From the NCBI GenBank assembly GCA_031289325.1, contig JAITPS010000160.1, positions 1 to 10,251 on the forward strand: 10,251 bases of DNA. Direction: 5' to 3'. Made by a program: the position numbers and the translations under genes. Each line of letters begins with the position of its first letter. Position 1 is the first letter of the stretch. A model generated the notes under the pieces. That model ran no database searches. It was not told the origin of the DNA and saw nothing but the letters and a program-made list of their open reading frames with translations. This stretch comes from Candidatus Methanovirga meridionalis. Its GTDB lineage: Archaea; Methanobacteriota; Methanobacteria; Methanobacteriales; Methanobacteriaceae. Below are positions 7,150 to 10,251 of this stretch, one piece after another.

Positions 7150-8286
7150 TTATATTAACCGTTCTTTTAATACTTCTGTTTTTGATAAGAGTTTTTGATT
7201 TAAGTATTCCTCATTAATATACTTATCATAAATAGCTAAACGTTCTTTTAATTTAAAACCAAGTTCCATACTAAATTTTTGCAATTCATTTATTTGAGGC
7301 CATTTACAATCAGGATTAACATAATCTTTAGTCAAGGGAGATATTCCACCCCAATCATCAGCACCACAAAGTAAAAATATCTGATTAGTATGATAATTTA
7401 GATTTGGAGGAACTTGAATACTTACATCATCAAACAACAATTTAGCAACTGAAACCGTCCTAATCATATCCAATAAACTTGGTTCATTATAGGATTCCAT
7501 AGGAGTTCCTACTTTACTTTTAAAGTTTTGAATAATAATCTCTTGTATATGACCATATTTCTCTTGTAAGTTTTTAATATCAAGTAAAGAATTAGATATT
7601 TCCTGTTTATTTTCTCCAATTCCAATAAGTATACCTGTAGTATAAGGAATATTTAATTTTCCAGCATTACTTATAGTTTCAAGTCTAAGTTTAGGATTTT
7701 TTCCAGGACTATTTTTATGAGCTATTGTTTCCATTAATCGATGTGATGAATTTTCAAGCATCATGCCCATTGATACATTCACTTCTTTAAGTTTTTTTAA
7801 CATATTATATGAAAGAACACCACAATTACTATGTGGAAGCATATTTGTTTTATCTACAATTTCTTTACACACATCATAAAGATAATCACCAATGTTTTCA
7901 AATCCTTTTTCATTTAAAGTTTTTAAAACTAATTCATCATCATCCGCTTGCTCACCGAATGTAATTAAAGCTTCTTTACACCCATATTTTTGAGAAACTT
8001 CAATTTCTTTAATTATTTCCTCCTTATCTTTTAGTAAAATTACATTCGGATCATCAGATTCTTTTTTAAAAATACAATACCCACAAGAATTTCTACATAC
8101 CTCTGTTAAAGGAATGAATATATTTTTAGAGTAAGTTATATCATTATTAGCTCTTCTATCCGTTGCAACTTTCATTAATCTAAGAACATCATCCCTTTTA
8201 ATATTTAAAAGATCCGTGATCTCCTTTTGATTAAGTTCTATAGGTTCATCCTTTTTAATATCTTCAATGTATGATAAAATTGTCAT
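7150..8286 (-). CDS. cofG: 7,8-didemethyl-8-hydroxy-5-deazariboflavin synthase subunit CofG
   Basis: CofG is the radical SAM partner of CofH in making Fo, the deazaflavin chromophore of coenzyme F420, from tyrosine and 5-amino-6-ribitylaminouracil; F420 is the hydride carrier of methanogenesis. The 378-residue length is usual for archaeal CofG. Visible hallmarks are YSKNIFIPLTEVCRNSCGYC, with the cluster-binding C64-x3-C68-x2-C71, and the C-terminal family signature DDWGGISPLTKDYVNPD. The ATG at 8286 is preceded by AGGT at 8291-8294 with 4-nt spacing. No cofH is in the window, consistent with methanogens that encode the two subunits separately. The gene stands alone, converging on tes. Its upstream side borders the repeat-rich gap that holds element B. 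Confidence 0.96.
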   Translation of the reverse strand: MTILSYIEDIKKDEPIELNQKEITDLLNIKRDDVLRLMKVATDRRANNDITYSKNIFIPLTEVCRNSCGYCIFKKESDDPNVILLKDKEEIIKEIEVSQKYGCKEALITFGEQADDDELVLKTLNEKGFENIGDYLYDVCKEIVDKTNMLPHSNCGVLSYNMLKKLKEVNVSMGMMLENSSHRLMETIAHKNSPGKNPKLRLETISNAGKLNIPYTTGILIGIGENKQEISNSLLDIKNLQEKYGHIQEIIIQNFKSKVGTPMESYNEPSLLDMIRTVSVAKLLFDDVSIQVPPNLNYHTNQIFLLCGADDWGGISPLTKDYVNPDCKWPQINELQKFSMELGFKLKERLAIYDKYINEEYLNQKLLSKTEVLKERLI

Positions 8287-8335
8287 TTTAACCTGCTATT
8301 AATTTATTCAATAAGTTATTGTATTTTCTTTTTTA

Positions 8336-8350
8336 TAATATTTATATTTT
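8336..8350 (-). promoter_or_regulatory. TATA-like box of cofG
   Basis: On the minus strand this reads AAATATAAATATTAT, about 50-60 nt upstream of the cofG ATG. An archaeal start site some 25 nt downstream would leave a leader of about 25 nt holding the AGGT site. The geometry is sensible, but the AT-rich background makes the match weak by itself. Confidence 0.4.
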
Positions 8351-8400
8351 TGAACTTCAAAAAATACTTATTCACAAAAAATTTCAAATAATAGCTATTA

Positions 8401-8627
8401 ATTTTAGATTATTAACAAGTTTCTAAAATATTATCCAAATCAAGATAATTTTAGACAGTTATTTTATAAAATAATAAAAAGAAGATCAATTTTTAGATTC
8501 AATACACTCCTAACAAAAAAGTGATGTTTTTATATGATTAAAAATAAAAGTATAAATTATATCTTATTAATCTTATAGGGGAATATAAGCAATGTTGTCA
8601 ACTTAAGAAAATTATTTTTTTAAATGT
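8401..8627. other. Gene-free AT-rich stretch upstream of cofG
   Basis: I find no ORF, RNA gene or tandem repeat here. The only G-rich spot, aggggaatataagcaATG at about 8577-8594, opens a frame that stops after four codons. A palindrome-containing AATAATAGCTATTA lies just before, at about 8387-8400; the same 14-mer spans the tes stop region. Confidence 0.6.
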
Positions 8628-8664
8628 GAATTAAAGTCAATATTTTAAAAATTAAAATCAATAT
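8628..8664. repeat. X-B repeat, left pair
   Basis: Two copies of a roughly 20-bp unit containing attaaaatcaatat lie here with a 21-bp period; the first copy has a g in place of one a. A 24-bp segment at 8641-8664 recurs at 9103-9126 with one mismatch, beyond the right end of element B. Confidence 0.85.
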
Positions 8665-8671
8665 GATCCTT

Positions 8672-8737
8672 ATGGAAAAGTTCTTAAATTTTTATGGTAA
8701 AGTTCTTAAATTTTTATGGTAAAGTTCTTAAATTTTG
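8672..8737 (+). repeat. Triplicated 22-bp end of element B
   Basis: Three tandem copies of a 22-bp unit beginning atggtaaagttctta (8672, 8694, 8716; the first has a for t at base 5). The unit is the left inverted end of element B, so that end has been tandemly triplicated. The innermost copy leads into core 1. Confidence 0.92.
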
Positions 8738-9096
8738 AATAATAAATTTTTTTATTAAATTATTTAATTTCAAATATTGGTTTATAAAAACCTATAATTT
8801 TAAATTTTAAATAATATCAATATATTTTTGATTAATATAAATAATTTTTAGTAAATATAAATAATTTTTAGTAAATATAAATAAATTTTTAATAAATATA
8901 AATAAATTTTTAATAAATATAAATAAATTTTTAATTAATATAAATAAATTTTTAATAAATTTTAATAAATTTTAATAAATTTTAATAAATATAAATAAAT
9001 ATAAATAAATTTTAATAAATATAAACAATTTTAAATTAATATTTTTTAATAATATTTAATTTTAGAAAAAATTGTTTATTAATAACTTTACCAAAA
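8714..9096 (+). repeat. Inverted-repeat-bounded intergenic element, copy B
   Basis: The left end ttatggtaaagttctta (8714-8730) pairs with the right end taataactttaccaaaa (9080-9096) as a 15/17 inverted repeat. Core 1 (8714-8827) and core 2 (9019-9096) align to the matching parts of copy A, in the same order and orientation, at about 84% by hand count. Between the cores lies an array different from that in copy A. The unit is about 383 bp, or about 427 bp counting the extra left ends from 8670. It is non-coding and has no transposase. It separates cofG from the microprotein and restriction-type gene. Confidence 0.62.
8829..9016. repeat. 20-21-bp tandem array Y-B inside element B
   Basis: Units of the form aataaatataaataaattttt (20 or 21 bp) repeat about six times from 8829 to 8953, then give way to shorter ttttaataaa 10-bp blocks and further ataaataaat units to about 9016. 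It occupies the same place as the 4821-4932 array in copy A but has a different sequence. Confidence 0.85.
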
Positions 9097-9102
9097 TTAC
9101 TA

Positions 9103-9146
9103 TTTTTTAAAAATTAAAATCAATATTTGAAAATTAAAATCAATAT
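9103..9146. repeat. X-B repeat, right pair
   Basis: Two copies of the attaaaatcaatat-containing unit, period 20, begin 6 bp after the right inverted end of element B. They match the pair at 8628-8664 on the other side. Confidence 0.85.
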
Positions 9147-9499
9147 TTTTAAAAAATAAATAAAATAAAATATTTATTCATGAATTAATAAAATATATTC
9201 TATAATTTTAAAAAATTAGAATATTTTAATAAAAATTAAAAAATTTTTAAAGTGAAAAAGAAACAAAAAATTTTTCTAACTCTTTAAAAATAAAGATTTG
9301 GAAGAATGAAGAAAATCTTTCAGGATTTCTAAGTGAAATGAAAAACTTCAATAAAGAGAATTGAAGATTCTTTAACTTTAAAAGCTAAATCTAACTTTAA
9401 AAACTAAATCTAACTTTATAAACTAAATCTAACTTTAAAAACTAAAATTTTTAAAGTGTAAAAAATTTGATTTTAAACTATATATTATGAGGTTTTAAA
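9147..9499. other. AT-rich region upstream of the microprotein gene
   Basis: No gene longer than a few codons is supported here. It contains A/T runs, a somewhat more mixed-composition block at about 9240-9372, the 19-bp array at 9373-9448, and a TATA-like actatatatta at 9477-9487. That box is too close to the ATG at 9500 to be its usual promoter with a leader. Confidence 0.6.
9373..9448. repeat. 19-bp tandem array, four copies
   Basis: Four copies of taactttaaaaactaaatc (9373, 9392, 9411, 9430) with one or two changes each, ending 51 bp before the microprotein start. The position would suit an upstream regulatory array or a leader element. No function is shown. Confidence 0.93.
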
Positions 9500-9577
9500 A
9501 TGGATGACTTTTGTGGTGTTGTTTGTGCAATAACTTGTGCTATTGTTCTTGCAGTAATAATTTTATCTTTTTTATAG
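9500..9577 (+). CDS. 25-residue single-pass membrane microprotein (unknown function)
   Basis: The ORF runs from ATG at 9500 to TAG at 9575-9577. A GAGGT site at 9489-9493 sits 6 nt before the ATG, a well-placed Shine-Dalgarno sequence. The product starts MDDFCGVVCAITCAIVLAV and ends in a hydrophobic run: two acidic residues, then a single helix long enough to cross a membrane. Cysteines fall at 5, 9 and 13, one helical turn apart, so they would line one face. I recognise no family. It precedes a restriction-type gene by 114 bp on the same strand. A small membrane toxin, a partner of the downstream gene or an unrelated membrane peptide are all possible. The ribosome site and composition argue it is real; its size argues for caution. 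Confidence 0.5.
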   Translation: MDDFCGVVCAITCAIVLAVIILSFL

Positions 9578-9635
9578 AATTATTTAACCAATATTAGAAT
9601 ATAGTGCAATTGTAATTTGTATTTTAAGCTAAAAA

Positions 9636-9695
9636 ATGAAAATAAAAATTTTTAGATTTGTAAAAAGAATAAAAATAATTGGTTACTATTTATGA
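9636..9695 (+). CDS. Possible 19-residue basic leader ORF overlapping the next gene
   Basis: ATG at 9636 opens MKIKIFRFVKRIKIIGYYL and stops at TGA 9693-9695, overlapping the next gene's ATG in an ATGA junction typical of translational coupling. The peptide is basic and hydrophobic. No convincing ribosome site precedes it (only aagctaaaaa), and an ORF this short in AT-rich DNA may be chance. Confidence 0.18.
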   Translation: MKIKIFRFVKRIKIIGYYL

Positions 9696-10251
9696 TTAAG
9701 AACACTCTTTTAAGATTGAATAATGCCTATGGAAAATATGGGAAGAATATTAAAATTTCATATACTCATAAAGAAGCATTGAATCAATGGTATAATAAAT
9801 ATGAGGATGAAGAACTAAACAATGAAATGAAAAATTACCCTTATTTTCAGAAGATAATCTTAGAAGAACTATTAGGATATAAGCTTGGTGTTGATTTTGA
9901 ATTTGGTTATTCCTTAGATAATCGTTCTGTTGAATTCATGATAATAAAAGATGGAGAACCATACATTCCAATAGAATTGAAAGGAACAGATATAAATCTT
10001 GATAAACCTTATCATGGTGGTTTATCCCCTGTAGAGCAAGCTTCCAATTATGCAAACAAAAAAGAATCCATTAAATGGTTCATAGTATCAAATTACTACG
10101 AATTTCGTCTATACAATCAAAAATCACAAGACAAATACATACAATTCAATTTAGATGATTTAAAACATAACGATAACATACTAAAAGATTTTTTATTAAT
10201 ATTCACTAAACAATCCATTCTAAAAGAAAATATCTTAAACAAACTATACGA
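9692..10251 (+). CDS. N-terminal part of a probable type IIG restriction-modification enzyme (cut by right edge)
   Basis: ATG at 9692 opens 186 codons that run off the right edge. The visible part resembles the N-terminal nuclease domain of type IIG and related restriction enzymes. E58/E59 lie in a helix, E81 in a strand (SVEFMIIKDG), and E95-L96-K97 in a second strand (PYIPIELKGTD), giving the E/D-x13-ExK arrangement of the PD-(D/E)xK fold. A conserved-looking SPVEQASNYANK helix and WFIVSNYYEFRLYN strand follow, as in family members. The methyltransferase and target-recognition parts would lie beyond the window, so a free-standing nuclease cannot be excluded. A GGTT at 9681-9684 is a weak ribosome site. 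Its likely job is defence against foreign DNA, matching the helicase-nuclease at the other end of the window. Confidence 0.72.
   Translation, partial: MIKNTLLRLNNAYGKYGKNIKISYTHKEALNQWYNKYEDEELNNEMKNYPYFQKIILEELLGYKLGVDFEFGYSLDNRSVEFMIIKDGEPYIPIELKGTDINLDKPYHGGLSPVEQASNYANKKESIKWFIVSNYYEFRLYNQKSQDKYIQFNLDDLKHNDNILKDFLLIFTKQSILKENILNKLY

Noticed and set aside
8592..8606. Micro-ORF after the G-rich aggggaatataagca
   Set aside because: It stops after four codons (M-L-S-T), so the apparent ribosome site does not lead to a gene.

Overview
The window is very AT-rich DNA that looks like a methanogenic archaeon of the order Methanobacteriales (Methanobrevibacter or Methanosphaera-like). Three things support this: a CofG-type radical SAM enzyme of coenzyme F420 chromophore synthesis, a tetraether-lipid-synthase-type radical SAM protein, and a GGTGA-type ribosome binding site. 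The genus is inferred from composition and gene content, not from a marker gene.

Layout. (1) Positions 1-4302, minus strand: a very large COG1112-type protein, with a DUF4011 N-terminus, an SF1 helicase core and a Vsr/MTES_1575-like nuclease domain. It ends in a charged tail with an EEDNL repeat that runs off the left edge. This architecture is associated with antiviral defence. (2) 4303-5372: a gene-free AT-rich region with a hairpin, paired TATA-like boxes, several ~20-bp tandem arrays and an inverted-repeat-bounded element (A). (3) 5373-6869, plus: a Tes-like radical SAM protein. (4) 6870-7149: the gap between convergent genes, holding a minus-strand partial copy (C) of the element. (5) 7150-8286, minus: cofG. 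(6) 8287-9499: a second repeat-rich gap with the second inverted-repeat-bounded element (B). (7) 9500-9577: a 25-codon membrane microprotein. (8) 9692-10251, plus: the N-terminal part of what looks like a type IIG restriction-modification or related PD-(D/E)xK nuclease, cut by the right edge.

Two housekeeping genes for archaeal membrane lipids and F420 are therefore bracketed by two defence-type genes. Each defence/housekeeping border holds one copy of the same non-coding element. Both copies have 17-bp imperfect terminal inverted repeats, two conserved cores (~84% identical by hand alignment), a copy-specific internal ~20-bp array, and copy-specific ~20-bp direct repeats immediately outside both ends. 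A third, single-core copy lies inverted between the two housekeeping genes. I see no transposase. I consider this repeat family the most notable and possibly undescribed content of the window. Whether it is mobile (MITE-like), structural or regulatory cannot be settled from one window.
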